The translations under genes and the position numbers were made by a program. 64,000 bases of DNA from DASRDR01 sp963812945 [NCBI: uncultured Candidatus Rokubacteria bacterium] (lineage in GTDB: Bacteria; Methylomirabilota; Methylomirabilia; Rokubacteriales), in contig CAWEXD010000008.1 of assembly GCA_963812945.1 (NCBI GenBank), positions 1,178,001 to 1,242,000 on the forward strand, given 5' to 3'. This document shows, one piece after another, positions 47,913 to 56,413 of the stretch. Position 1 is the stretch's first letter, and the number at the start of each line of letters is the position of its first letter. A model generated the notes under the pieces. That model worked only from the letters and a program-made list of their open reading frames with translations, made no database searches and had not been told where the DNA came from.

Positions 47913-50900
47913 ATGAGCTGCGCCGGCTGCGGCTTCGAGGTCTCGGCGGACTTCGCCTTCTGTCCGAAGTGCGGGCGGGCGCTCGACGCGCGGTGCCCCG
48001 GGTGCGGCTTCGCCTGCCCGGCGGAGTTCGCCTTCTGCCCGAAGTGCGGCACGCCGGTGCGGTCCGGCGCGGCGCCCGCCGCGGCTCGGGGCGAGGCGGC
48101 GCGCCCCGGTCCTCCGCCCGTGTCGGCGGCCACCGACGCCGGTTCCGACCGTCGCCCGGTTACGGTGCTGTTCGCCGACCTCTCGGGGTTCACGACGCTC
48201 GGCGAGCGTCTCGATCCCGAAGAGGTGCGCGCGCTCCAGGGCGAGCTGTTCGAGGAGATGGCGTCCGCGATCAAGCGCTACGACGGGTTCGTGGAGAAGT
48301 TCGTCGGCGACGCCGTCATGGCCGTCTTCGGCGCGCCGGTGGCGCACGAGGACGACCCGGAGCGTGCGCTCCACGCGGCGCTGGACATGCACGAGCGCGC
48401 CGCCGCGCTCACCGGCCGCTGGGAGTCGCGGCTGGGGATCCCGCTCCGCCTGCACGTCGGGGTCCACACGGGTCCCGTGGTGGCGGGCAGCCTCGGGGCC
48501 GTGGCCGACGCGGCGTATGCCGTCACCGGGGACACCGTGAACACCGCGGCGCGCCTTCAGGGCGCGGCAGGTCCCGGGCAGACCGTGGTCAGCGCGGCCA
48601 CGTACGCGCTCACCCGTCATGCGTTCTCGTTCGAGACGCTTGGCGGGATCGCGCTCAAGGGCAAGGCCGGGCAGGTCACCGCCTACGGGCTCACGGGCGT
48701 GGCGGAGACACGGGTCGCGTCCCGCGGCCTCGAGGCCCACGGCCTGGCGGCTCCGCTCGTCGGGCGGGACGACGCAGTGGCCCAGATGCTGGGGGCCTTC
48801 GGCCGCGTGCAGGCCGGGCGCGCCGAGGTCGTCAGTCTCGTCGGGGAGGTCGGGGCGGGGAAGACGCGGCTCCTCGCCGAGTTCTTCGCGCGCCTCGAGG
48901 CGGCGGGCGATCTCCAGCGCGTCACGGTCCGCCGGGCCGTCTGCTCGTCGCTGGGTGAGCGGGCCTACGGAGTGTTCGGCAGCTTCTTCCGGCAAGGCTT
49001 CGGCATCGCGGCCGGCGACACGCTTCCGGCAGCCGAGGCGAAGGTCCTCGCCGGCCTGCCAGGCCCGAGTCTCGGGTCCGACGAGACCGCCCGCTTCCTC
49101 TCCGTGCTTCGGTGGGTTCTCGGCCTGGCGTCGGAGGCCCGCCCCGAGCCCGACGCCGATCCGGAGGTGCTCAGGCGGCAGATCTTCTTGACGCTCCGGA
49201 GCGTCTTGGAGCGCCGTCTGGCCCACGGGCCGCTGGTGCTGGTGGTGGAGGATCTGCACTGGGCGGACGCCGCCTCCGTCGAGCTGCTCCAGTTCATGGT
49301 GGAGCGGCTGGCCGATCGGCCGCTCATGCTGCTCTTCACGTATCGACCCACCTTCGACGCCCGCCCGCTCGTCACGCGGCGGGCGACGCACACGACGATC
49401 CGGCTGGGTCCGCTGACCGCGGGGGATTGCGGAGCGTTGCTGGACGCCTTCTTCGGACGATCGCCAGGCGGGGTCCCCGACGGCCTTCGGGAGCTCGTCG
49501 TGCGCCGCAGTGGCGGCAATCCGTTCTATCTGGAGGAGATCGTACGGGGCCTGATCGCGAGCGGCGTCCTGCGCCACGAGAGCGACGGCTGGCATTGCAC
49601 GACGGACACCGCGGCGGTCGAGGTGCCGGCGACCCTGCAGGGACTCCTCCTCTCGCGGGTGGACCGGCTGCCCCCCGCCGTGCGGCGTGTGGCCCAGGAG
49701 GCCTCGGTGCTCGGCCTCGTCTTCGATGCGTCGCTCCTCCGCGCCGTGGCCAGCGAGCCGGGCGGCTGTCATGCGGCGCTGGAGGCGCTGGAGGATGCCG
49801 AGCTGGTCGACGAGGTGACACCGGGCGCGGGCGCGCCGCCGTCGCCGTCGCAAGCGGACGACCGATATCGACGATACCGGTTCACCCACGGGCTCGTGCA
49901 CGAGGTGATCTACCAGAACCTTCTCGTCCGCCGCCGGACGGAGCTTCACGACCGGGCGGGCCGGGCGCTGGAGACCGTCGTCGCGCGTGAGGATCGCCCG
50001 CGGCGCCTGGAGGATCTCGAGGCGCTCGGCTACCACTTCAGCCGGAGCGCGGACCGGATCAAGGGGGCGAGGCACCTCGTCGCCGCCGGGGACTGGGCGC
50101 GCTCCATCTACGCGAACGCGGACGCCGTGCGCAACTACGAGCTGGCGCTGCGAACGCTGGAGGAATGTGCGCCCAGCGACGGGGAGCACGTGGCGGTCGA
50201 GGAGCGACTCGGCGACGTGCTCGGTCTGATGGGCCGCCGTGAGCCGGCTCTCGTGCGCTTCGCGGCCGTGCTTCACGCCGCCGCGGCGAGGGGCGACCGG
50301 CCGGCGCAAGCGCGCCTCCACCGGAAGATGGCGGCGCTGCACTGGAATGCGGGGCAGCGGGAGCTGGCGCGACAGACTCTGGAGGCCGGGCTCGGGCTGC
50401 TCGATGGCGAGGGGAACCACATCGAGCTGGCGCACCTCTACCAGGAGATGGGCCGGCTCCTGTTCCGCAGCGGGGACAACGCCGGCGCGATCGTCTGGGC
50501 CGAGCGAGCCCTGGTCCAGGCCGAGCCCCTCGTGCCGCGCGCCGGGCAGGCCGAGCCCAGAGCCGACGAGGCCCGGAAGGAGGCGGCGGCCGCGATGTCG
50601 CACGCCTACAACACGCTCGGCGTGGCGCTGGCCCGGGCCGAGCGGCTCGACGAAGCGGTGCGCCACATCGAGCGGAGCGTGGATGTGGCCCAGACGCACG
50701 GCCTGCTCCAGGCGGCCTGTCGCGGCTACGCGAACCTGAGCGTCCTCTACAGCACCCTGGATCCCGGACAAGCCATCGCGACGTGCCGGCAGGGTCTCGA
50801 GCTGGCGAAGCAGATCGGGGACCCGGCCTTTCAGTCGCGTCTCTACGCGAATCTCGCCGTGGCGTACTGCGCCCTCACGAACCGCTGCGACGACGACGGC

Positions 50901-51227
50901 GTGGCGGCCGCCCAGGCGGCGATCGAGCTGGACCGGCAGCTGGGGGAACTGGACCATCTCGCCGTGCCGCTGATCGTGCTGGGTCAGATCTACCAGTGTC
51001 ACGGCCAGCCCGACCTTGCGCTCCGCCACTATCGGGAAGCACTGGCACTGGCGGAGGAGGTCGGGGAGCCCCAGCTCCTGTTCCCCTGCTACGATGGTCT
51101 GGCGACCCTCCACCTCGATCTCGAGGACATGGCTACGGCTGAAACGTACATGCAGAAGGCGCGGGAGGTCTGTGAGCGGGCGGGCGTCGAGCCGGACTCG
51201 CTCACGGTCCTGCCGTTTCTTGCGTGA
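47913..51227 (+). CDS. adenylate/guanylate cyclase, AAA ATPase and TPR regulator with double zinc ribbon
   Basis: A 1104-residue multidomain protein. Residues 1-50 hold four C-x-x-C units forming two zinc ribbons (C-A-G-C, F-C-P-K-C, C-P-G-C, F-C-P-K-C). Residues 80-270 are a class III cyclase domain (V-T-V-L-F-A-D-L-S-G-F-T, E-K-F-V-G-D-A-V-M-A-V-F-G) with both metal aspartates. Residues 285-500 form an AAA/STAND ATPase (G-E-V-G-A-G-K-T-R near 311, V-V-E-D-L-H-W-A-D near 441). The C-terminal third has TPR-like helices. It likely produces or senses cyclic nucleotide and couples ATP-driven assembly to signalling. ATG 47913 is 35 bases after the hydrolase gene. Confidence 0.92.
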   Translation: MSCAGCGFEVSADFAFCPKCGRALDARCPGCGFACPAEFAFCPKCGTPVRSGAAPAAARGEAARPGPPPVSAATDAGSDRRPVTVLFADLSGFTTLGERLDPEEVRALQGELFEEMASAIKRYDGFVEKFVGDAVMAVFGAPVAHEDDPERALHAALDMHERAAALTGRWESRLGIPLRLHVGVHTGPVVAGSLGAVADAAYAVTGDTVNTAARLQGAAGPGQTVVSAATYALTRHAFSFETLGGIALKGKAGQVTAYGLTGVAETRVASRGLEAHGLAAPLVGRDDAVAQMLGAFGRVQAGRAEVVSLVGEVGAGKTRLLAEFFARLEAAGDLQRVTVRRAVCSSLGERAYGVFGSFFRQGFGIAAGDTLPAAEAKVLAGLPGPSLGSDETARFLSVLRWVLGLASEARPEPDADPEVLRRQIFLTLRSVLERRLAHGPLVLVVEDLHWADAASVELLQFMVERLADRPLMLLFTYRPTFDARPLVTRRATHTTIRLGPLTAGDCGALLDAFFGRSPGGVPDGLRELVVRRSGGNPFYLEEIVRGLIASGVLRHESDGWHCTTDTAAVEVPATLQGLLLSRVDRLPPAVRRVAQEASVLGLVFDASLLRAVASEPGGCHAALEALEDAELVDEVTPGAGAPPSPSQADDRYRRYRFTHGLVHEVIYQNLLVRRRTELHDRAGRALETVVAREDRPRRLEDLEALGYHFSRSADRIKGARHLVAAGDWARSIYANADAVRNYELALRTLEECAPSDGEHVAVEERLGDVLGLMGRREPALVRFAAVLHAAAARGDRPAQARLHRKMAALHWNAGQRELARQTLEAGLGLLDGEGNHIELAHLYQEMGRLLFRSGDNAGAIVWAERALVQAEPLVPRAGQAEPRADEARKEAAAAMSHAYNTLGVALARAERLDEAVRHIERSVDVAQTHGLLQAACRGYANLSVLYSTLDPGQAIATCRQGLELAKQIGDPAFQSRLYANLAVAYCALTNRCDDDGVAAAQAAIELDRQLGELDHLAVPLIVLGQIYQCHGQPDLALRHYREALALAEEVGEPQLLFPCYDGLATLHLDLEDMATAETYMQKAREVCERAGVEPDSLTVLPFLA

Positions 51228-51242
51228 GCAGGAGCGATCGAC

Positions 51243-51896
51243 ATGACCGCCACCGCGCCGCACGTCGTTCGACCGGGGGAGCCCGCGCCCGACTTCACGC
51301 TGCCCAGCGTGGAACGGGACGGCACGGTGAGCCTCGCCGATTACCGGGGGCGGAGCCCGTTGCTGATTGCGTTCTTCCGGGGCATCTACTGCCCGTTCTG
51401 CAGGCGTCAGATCGCGAAGCTGGGGCTGGTCCGGGACAGGCTCCTGGCGGCAGGTGTGGAGACCCTGGCCGTGGTCGCCAGCCCCCTCGAGCGCACCCGG
51501 CTGTACTTCCGCTATCGCCCCACGCGGGTGCCGCTGGCGGCGGATCCCGACCTGGTCAGCCACCGAGCCTTTGGCGTGTCGAAGTATCCGGCAACCCCGG
51601 AGATCATGGAGTCGCTCCAGACGGTCAACATTGACGGGATGGGGGAGCTGCCGCGCCCCCTGCCGGTTGGCGAGGCGTTCACGGCGCTCCAGGAGAAGGA
51701 TCGCTACGAGCTCACCGCGGCCGACAAGGAGGAGCTCAAGCAGCAGTTCCCGCTCGAGACGGGGCAGTTCCTCGTCGACCGCGACGGGATCGTCCGGTGG
51801 GTCAACCTCGAGCTCGCCCGGGAAGGGGTGGCGGCGATGGGCAAGTTCCCGAGCGACGAGGAGCTGCTCACCGTGGCGCGGACGCATGGCGCCTAG
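51243..51896 (+). CDS. AhpC/TSA-type peroxiredoxin-like protein, copy A
   Basis: A 217-residue thioredoxin-fold protein. The active strip is F-F-R-G-I-Y-C-P-F-C-R-R-Q-I-A-K-L (C-x-x-C) following P-A-P-D-F-T-L-P-S-V. A C-x-x-C at the peroxidatic position suits an atypical peroxiredoxin or a thiol:disulfide reductase. There is no signal peptide. It is about 70% identical by eye in its first half to the next gene. GGAGCG lies seven bases before ATG 51243. It lies 15 bases after the cyclase gene and may share its transcript. Confidence 0.88.
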   Translation: MTATAPHVVRPGEPAPDFTLPSVERDGTVSLADYRGRSPLLIAFFRGIYCPFCRRQIAKLGLVRDRLLAAGVETLAVVASPLERTRLYFRYRPTRVPLAADPDLVSHRAFGVSKYPATPEIMESLQTVNIDGMGELPRPLPVGEAFTALQEKDRYELTAADKEELKQQFPLETGQFLVDRDGIVRWVNLELAREGVAAMGKFPSDEELLTVARTHGA

Positions 51897-51942
51897 CTTC
51901 GGGCGGCCGGTCGTGGCCACGCGAACCTGAGCGCAGGTTGAC

Positions 51943-52605
51943 GTGACCACTGCCGATCGGCCAATAGTTCAGCCGGGCGAGCGCGCCCCCGACTTCACGC
52001 TCCCTGCCGTACACCGGGACGGCACGGTGTCCCTCTCCGACTACCGGGGGCGGAGCCCGTTGCTCCTGGCGTTCTTCCGCGGGATCTACTGCCCCTTCTG
52101 CCGGCGGCAGATCGCGAAGCTGGGGCTCGCCCAGGACAAGCTCCGGGCGGCGGGGGTCGAGACCCTGGCCGTCGTCGCGAGCCCGCTCGAACGCACACGG
52201 CTGTACTTCCGGTACCGCCCCACGCGCGTGCCGCTGGCGGCCGATCCCGAGCTGGTCAGCCACCGGGCCTTCGGGATCTCGCAGCATCCGGTGACCCCGG
52301 AGATCCGGGACTCGCTCCGGGCGCTCAAGATCGACGGGATGGGCGAGCTGCCGAACCCGCTGCCGCTCCGCGAGGCGATCAGGGCGCTCCAGGAGCAGGA
52401 CCGCTTCGAGCACACGCCGGCGGACAGCCACGCGGAGGAGCAGCAGAATTCCTCCGGGCCCCTGGAGACCGGGCAGTTTCTGGTGGGCAAGGACGGCATC
52501 GTCCGGTGGGTGAATCTCGAGCTTGCGCAGGAAGGGTTGGGAGCGCTCGGCAAGTTCCCGACCGACGCGGAGCTGCTCACCGTGGCGCGGACCCACGGCG
52601 CCTAG
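51943..52605 (+). CDS. AhpC/TSA-type peroxiredoxin-like protein, copy B
   Basis: A 220-residue tandem paralogue of copy A, from GTG 51943. It keeps A-P-D-F-T-L-P-A-V and G-I-Y-C-P-F-C-R-R-Q-I. It differs most after residue 140 (E-H-T-P-A-D-S-H-A-E-E-Q-Q-N). It ends in the same E-L-L-T-V-A-R-T-H-G-A. The close similarity of both protein and DNA suggests a recent tandem duplication, with the pair kept for dosage or differing partners. Confidence 0.88.
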   Translation: MTTADRPIVQPGERAPDFTLPAVHRDGTVSLSDYRGRSPLLLAFFRGIYCPFCRRQIAKLGLAQDKLRAAGVETLAVVASPLERTRLYFRYRPTRVPLAADPELVSHRAFGISQHPVTPEIRDSLRALKIDGMGELPNPLPLREAIRALQEQDRFEHTPADSHAEEQQNSSGPLETGQFLVGKDGIVRWVNLELAQEGLGALGKFPTDAELLTVARTHGA

Positions 52606-52625
52606 GGTGTGTTCGCCGGGAAGGG

Positions 52626-53567
52626 ATGAGTCCGGCTAGGCTCTTCCTGACGGGGTCGGCCGTTCTGGCGTTGGCGCTGTGCGTGACGCCAGGGGGCGGG
52701 CCGCTCTCGGCTTCGAGCCGTCCGTACACGCCTCTCACCGTGTCGATCGCGCGGGCGGACGCGATCGCGGCCGTCCGCGTGCTCAGCGTGCCGCCGCCCG
52801 CGCTGGACCAGCGACCCGGGCGAGTCGAGTCCTTGCTGCTCCGGACCTTCAAGGGGTCGCCGGCCGGGCCTCGGGTCACGATCGCGCTCGAGCCCTTCGA
52901 GCGCGAGCTCCTGTACCGGCTGTCGCCGGGCGCCGAGGTCGTCGTGTTCCTGACGCCGGGCCGGACGGCGGGCGACTACCGTCTCGCCGACCCGACGTTT
53001 CTCCCGTACGGCGAGCCGGTGGCGCTCCGGCTCGCCAGGGCGATTGCGGACATGCCGGCGTGGACGGACGCGCCGGACGGCCTTGCGGCCATCGTCGTCC
53101 CGGATCACGACCCGCCGGTGGCGGAGGCCCGCGATCCCGTTCGCTACCGGGTGGGCGAGCCGATCATCCTCTGGGCGGGATACCGCAACGTGGCCCGCCA
53201 CGACGTCGTGCTGCGCTATCGCGACTGGCCGCTCGAGTCGCACACGCACTGGGATCTCAGCGTGGAACGCGTCGGGGCCGGATCGGTGTCGCCGCGGGCG
53301 CACCCGCACGTCGACGACGCCGGGATCCGGGACTTCTTCTCCCGGAACGCGCATCGCTTCGAGGTGACCCTGAAGCCGGCGGAGAGCTTCTTCCTCTACC
53401 TGGACCGGATCAACTCCGCCGAGCCGGGGTGGGGGTACAAGGAGCGAATCGGGTTCCGTTACTACCCGATGGTCGTTCCCGGCGAGTACGCGATCTCGGT
53501 GGTCGCCCGGTTCTTCCATCCCGGCGCGCCGATCGCCACGCGAGTCCTTCGGGTCTGGGTAGACTGA
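52626..53567 (+). CDS. exported protein of unknown function
   Basis: A 313-residue protein from ATG 52626 with a signal peptide (L-F-L-T-G-S-A-V-L-A-L-A-L-C-V-T-P). The mature part looks all-beta. It has S-I-A-R-A-D-A-I-A-A-V-R-V-L-S-V and L-R-T-F-K-G-S, as seen in proteins that carry an ABC-type 'cargo' sheet, then two Ig-like blocks (G-E-P-I-I-L-W-A-G-Y-R-N, P-G-E-Y-A-I-S-V-V-A-R-F). No enzymatic motif is seen. A gap of about 50 AT-richer bases follows before the convergent acyltransferase. Confidence 0.65.
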   Translation: MSPARLFLTGSAVLALALCVTPGGGPLSASSRPYTPLTVSIARADAIAAVRVLSVPPPALDQRPGRVESLLLRTFKGSPAGPRVTIALEPFERELLYRLSPGAEVVVFLTPGRTAGDYRLADPTFLPYGEPVALRLARAIADMPAWTDAPDGLAAIVVPDHDPPVAEARDPVRYRVGEPIILWAGYRNVARHDVVLRYRDWPLESHTHWDLSVERVGAGSVSPRAHPHVDDAGIRDFFSRNAHRFEVTLKPAESFFLYLDRINSAEPGWGYKERIGFRYYPMVVPGEYAISVVARFFHPGAPIATRVLRVWVD

Positions 53568-53618
53568 GCCGGGGCGGACGCGCGAACGACGCTCTGATTG
53601 CTCTTGAGGGTCTGCTGG

Positions 53619-54560
53619 CTAAATATCAGTTCTTGCTGACGTGTCTGGTGCCTTCGGAGTGGGTTGGAGCGCGATCGAGAAGCATTGCTCGGGGAAGCGC
53701 CGCACGTAGTCCTCGAGCAGTGGGGTCAGGTGGGCGCGGCACGCGGCGATGTCCTCCTCCAGGCTGGCGACGGGCGCGGGGAGGGGAGGATGGACCGTGA
53801 CGACGATCCGGCGCCCGTCGCGGCGACTCAGGATGGGCAGGGTCGGCGCGCGGGTGCTCCGTCGCAGGACGAGCCAGCCCGTCCGGAGGATCAGCGGCAC
53901 GACAGGGAGCTCGATCCGGAACGCCTCGCCGCCGTGAATGCCGTCGGCGGCAATGTAGACGGTCCGGCCCGCCTCGAGGCGCCGCCGGAGCTCGTAGAGC
54001 CCCCGGACGCGCCAGGCGGGGTTCGGGAAGAGCACGAGGTCCTCGGACGGATGCTGCCACCACGTCGCGCGATCCTGTGATGCGGGGCCACGGCGACCCA
54101 TCGTCAGACGGTACCCGTGCGCGCGAAGGGCGATAGGGTCCACGAGGGGCCCCAGGTGGAAGCCGAGCAGCAGGACGCCGCCTGCCCGCGTCACGACATC
54201 GAGTCGCTCGGTGCCCTCGATGGTCACGCGAGCGCGGAGCGCCGCCAGGTCGCGGACCCCGAGCTGGTGTCTCGACGCGAGCTGCCGTCCGCGGAACGCG
54301 AGGAGGGCGCAGGCCAGCGCCCACGGAGGACGTTCCCGCGTGGGCTGGCCCGTGGCCCAGTCGAGCGCCAGTCGCCAACGGCGGCGCGACGCGACGCCGT
54401 GGAGCAACGCGGCCGCCGCGAGCCATTCCTCCGGGAGGCGCCCGGGAAGCCATCGTAGCCGTGTGAGGAGCCTGGCGAGCCCGTGCCACCGGGCCGGGGG
54501 AGGCCAGACCTCCGTCGATCGGGACCCTTCCGCGGGGCTCGCCCCGAAGTGGGTGGTCAC
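53619..54560 (-). CDS. LpxL/HtrB-like lysophospholipid acyltransferase family protein
   Basis: A 313-residue protein from GTG 54560, overlapping the acyl-ligase stop. The acyltransferase core is V-L-L-L-G-F-H-L-G-P-L-V-D (an H-x5-D where H-x4-D/E is usual), then G-R-R-G-P-A, A-A-D-G-I-H-G-G and P-V-V-P-L-I-L-R-T-G. There is no clear membrane anchor, unlike LpxL. It would transfer an acyl chain, probably from the ACP encoded two genes upstream, to a lipid or other acceptor. The acceptor is unknown, and the altered spacing makes full activity uncertain. Confidence 0.78.
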   Translation of the reverse strand: MTTHFGASPAEGSRSTEVWPPPARWHGLARLLTRLRWLPGRLPEEWLAAAALLHGVASRRRWRLALDWATGQPTRERPPWALACALLAFRGRQLASRHQLGVRDLAALRARVTIEGTERLDVVTRAGGVLLLGFHLGPLVDPIALRAHGYRLTMGRRGPASQDRATWWQHPSEDLVLFPNPAWRVRGLYELRRRLEAGRTVYIAADGIHGGEAFRIELPVVPLILRTGWLVLRRSTRAPTLPILSRRDGRRIVVTVHPPLPAPVASLEEDIAACRAHLTPLLEDYVRRFPEQCFSIALQPTPKAPDTSARTDI

Positions 54561-56020
54561 TCCGCTCCGCCGTCGGTCGAGGCGAGCGTGGGCTCCGCCG
54601 TGCTTCCGAAGAGAGCCATGCACGCCTGGCGGTCCACCTTCCCGTTTGCGAGCCGTGGGAGGCGCGCGACCACCAGGACCGCCTGGGGCTGCGCCCATCG
54701 GGGCAGGGACCGCGCCGCGTGCCACCGGACCTGGATCGGCTCGACGCCGGTCTCGGCCGCCACGAGGGCGCCGACGATCGCGCCGGTCGGGACGGGCAGC
54801 GGGAGGACAACGGCTTCGGTGACCCCGGGGAGTCGCTGCAGGACGTCGGCAACCTCCGACGGGTCGACGAGCTGACCGCTCGGCGTTTTGAAGATGTCGT
54901 CCAGCCGGCCCAGGAGCGTGAGGTACCCGTCCGTATCGAGCACCCCGCGGTCCTGAGTGGGCCACCACTCGCCGCGTCGATCCCCCGGCTCGAGGTCCGG
55001 CGGAAATCCGTACCCTTCCATGTGGCGTGGTGTGGACACCCAGACACGGCCCGAAACGCCGTGCGGGACCGGTGCCTCCGGCTGGTCACCGATCGCGAGC
55101 CGCACGTCCGGGACGGCGCGCCCGACTGTGCCCGCTCGGACGCCATCCGGCGGTCCGGCGTCCGTGGAGAGAATACCCGTCTCGCTGGCGCCGTACGCGG
55201 GCCGCGGAGGCGCGCCGAATCGGCCGAGGAATGTGTCAAACACCGGTACCGGTTGACGCCCGCCGCCCACCTTCACGAGCGGCGGAGCCGGGGGAGCGGG
55301 CCCCGTCAGGGGACATCGGGCCAGGACGTCGATCATCATCGGAGTGGCCGGAAAGTAGCGATAGCGCTCCGTCGCGAACAGGCGAAGCGTGGCGCGGTGG
55401 TCGAAGCGGGGCAGGAGCCCGAGCGAACCACCGAGGAGTGAGGCCAGGAGGAGCGTGTCCCCGACGCCGTGGAACGACGAGAGGGGAAGAGCCGCCACGA
55501 TGCCGTCGCCGGGCCGAAGGCCCAGGATCTCGGCCACCACGGCCGAGTGTCGTAGCGCGCTGGCCATCGAGCGGTACACGGGTTTTGGCGATCCAGTGGT
55601 CCCGCCGGTGAAGCCCACGAGTCCGGGGCTCGTCAGGAACGCCGGTGCCGGAGGGGATGCGCGGACCGCCTGCCCGGGGGCGCTCACCATGAGGGGCCGA
55701 CATCCCGTTGCCGTGACCGATCCTGCGAGGTCGCGAGTCGCCTCGCTGAGCACGACCGGCGTTCCCCGCGGCAAGGGCGGGGAGGACCGCCAGGCCCTGG
55801 GATCGTCAGGCAGCAGCACCACGGGAGCCGGGAAGCACGTGAGCGCGAAGAAGAGCGCGAGTGACTCCGGGTGGTTGCGCATGACCAGCGCCACCAGCGG
55901 GGGCTCCGGCCCGACCTGCCGGACGAGCTCCCGATGCCAGAGGACGGCCAAGGCGCTCAGCTCCTCGGGGCTCCAGGTGCGGCCGCCGAAGTGGGTGGCC
56001 GGCGGACGCAGCTCCGTCAT
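54557..56020 (-). CDS. acyl-adenylating (AMP-binding) ligase
   Basis: A 487-residue ANL-superfamily enzyme. F-T-G-G-T-T-G-S-P-K is the P-loop, Y-G-A-S-E-T-G the adenine motif and D-T-D-G-Y-L-T-L-L-G-R-L-D-D the hinge. G-K-V-D-R carries the catalytic C-terminal Lys. It activates a carboxylic acid as acyl-AMP and most likely loads it onto the ACP encoded immediately upstream: the ligase ATG 56020 overlaps the ACP stop. The acyl specificity is unknown. It is the middle gene of a tightly overlapping ACP-ligase-acyltransferase operon. Confidence 0.9.
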   Translation of the reverse strand: MTELRPPATHFGGRTWSPEELSALAVLWHRELVRQVGPEPPLVALVMRNHPESLALFFALTCFPAPVVLLPDDPRAWRSSPPLPRGTPVVLSEATRDLAGSVTATGCRPLMVSAPGQAVRASPPAPAFLTSPGLVGFTGGTTGSPKPVYRSMASALRHSAVVAEILGLRPGDGIVAALPLSSFHGVGDTLLLASLLGGSLGLLPRFDHRATLRLFATERYRYFPATPMMIDVLARCPLTGPAPPAPPLVKVGGGRQPVPVFDTFLGRFGAPPRPAYGASETGILSTDAGPPDGVRAGTVGRAVPDVRLAIGDQPEAPVPHGVSGRVWVSTPRHMEGYGFPPDLEPGDRRGEWWPTQDRGVLDTDGYLTLLGRLDDIFKTPSGQLVDPSEVADVLQRLPGVTEAVVLPLPVPTGAIVGALVAAETGVEPIQVRWHAARSLPRWAQPQAVLVVARLPRLANGKVDRQACMALFGSTAEPTLASTDGGAE

Positions 56021-56298
56021 CGCCGGACCGACTCCGGCCCCGGGCGCATGTGGCCTCGGATGGTGTCGGTGAGCGTCGCGACCGTCATCAGGCGGTCCGG
56101 GAAGAGGTCGCTCTCGGCGTCGAAGCGCACGTCGAACTCGGCCTCGCACGCGAGGACGACCTCGAAGAGACTGGCCGAGTCGAGCCAGAACCCACCCTCG
56201 GCGAGCGGGGTGTCCGGGCCTGCCGCTGCCGGCGTGCGAAGCGGGCCAGCGATGCGGGCGACCACGCCGAGGACCCGATCGGCCAGCGGCTCCGGCAT
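56017..56298 (-). CDS. discrete acyl carrier protein
   Basis: A 93-residue ACP. L-D-S41-A-S is the phosphopantetheine site, followed by the helix L-F-E-V-V-L-A-C-E-A-E-F-D-V-R-F. The N-terminus is hydrophobic but short. It is not the fatty-acid-synthase ACP (no E-E-F signature and a different context). GATAAT at 56312-56307 ends eight bases before ATG 56298, implying a leaderless operon start. It carries the acyl group from the ligase to the acyltransferase. Confidence 0.88.
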   Translation of the reverse strand: MPEPLADRVLGVVARIAGPLRTPAAAGPDTPLAEGGFWLDSASLFEVVLACEAEFDVRFDAESDLFPDRLMTVATLTDTIRGHMRPGPESVRR

Positions 56299-56306
56299 TA
56301 GTGGGC

Positions 56307-56312
56307 ATTATC
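56307..56312 (-). promoter_or_regulatory. -10 GATAAT of the ACP operon
   Basis: On the minus strand GATAAT is followed by eight bases and ATG 56298. There is no strong -35. Back-to-back with the promoter of the double-hotdog gene. Confidence 0.4.
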
Positions 56313-56375
56313 CAACAGAAGGCTCGCGCATCGGGGACGGATCGGCACGCGACGGCCCAGCGACGGCCTGGTGGC

Positions 56376-56405
56376 TTGACGACGATTTTCGCGCCGGGCT
56401 AGAGT
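56376..56405 (+). promoter_or_regulatory. leaderless promoter of the hotdog-crotonase-CaiB operon
   Basis: TTGACG (56376-56381), 18-base spacer, TAGAGT (56400-56405), then eight bases to GTG 56414. Same geometry as the tsaB and EtfD promoters. Confidence 0.6.
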
Positions 56406-56413
56406 CCGACGAC

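Noticed and set aside
47778-51950. Minus-strand reading frame of about 1390 codons opposite the cyclase gene
   Set aside because: Its composition is an antisense shadow and the plus strand has full domain structure.
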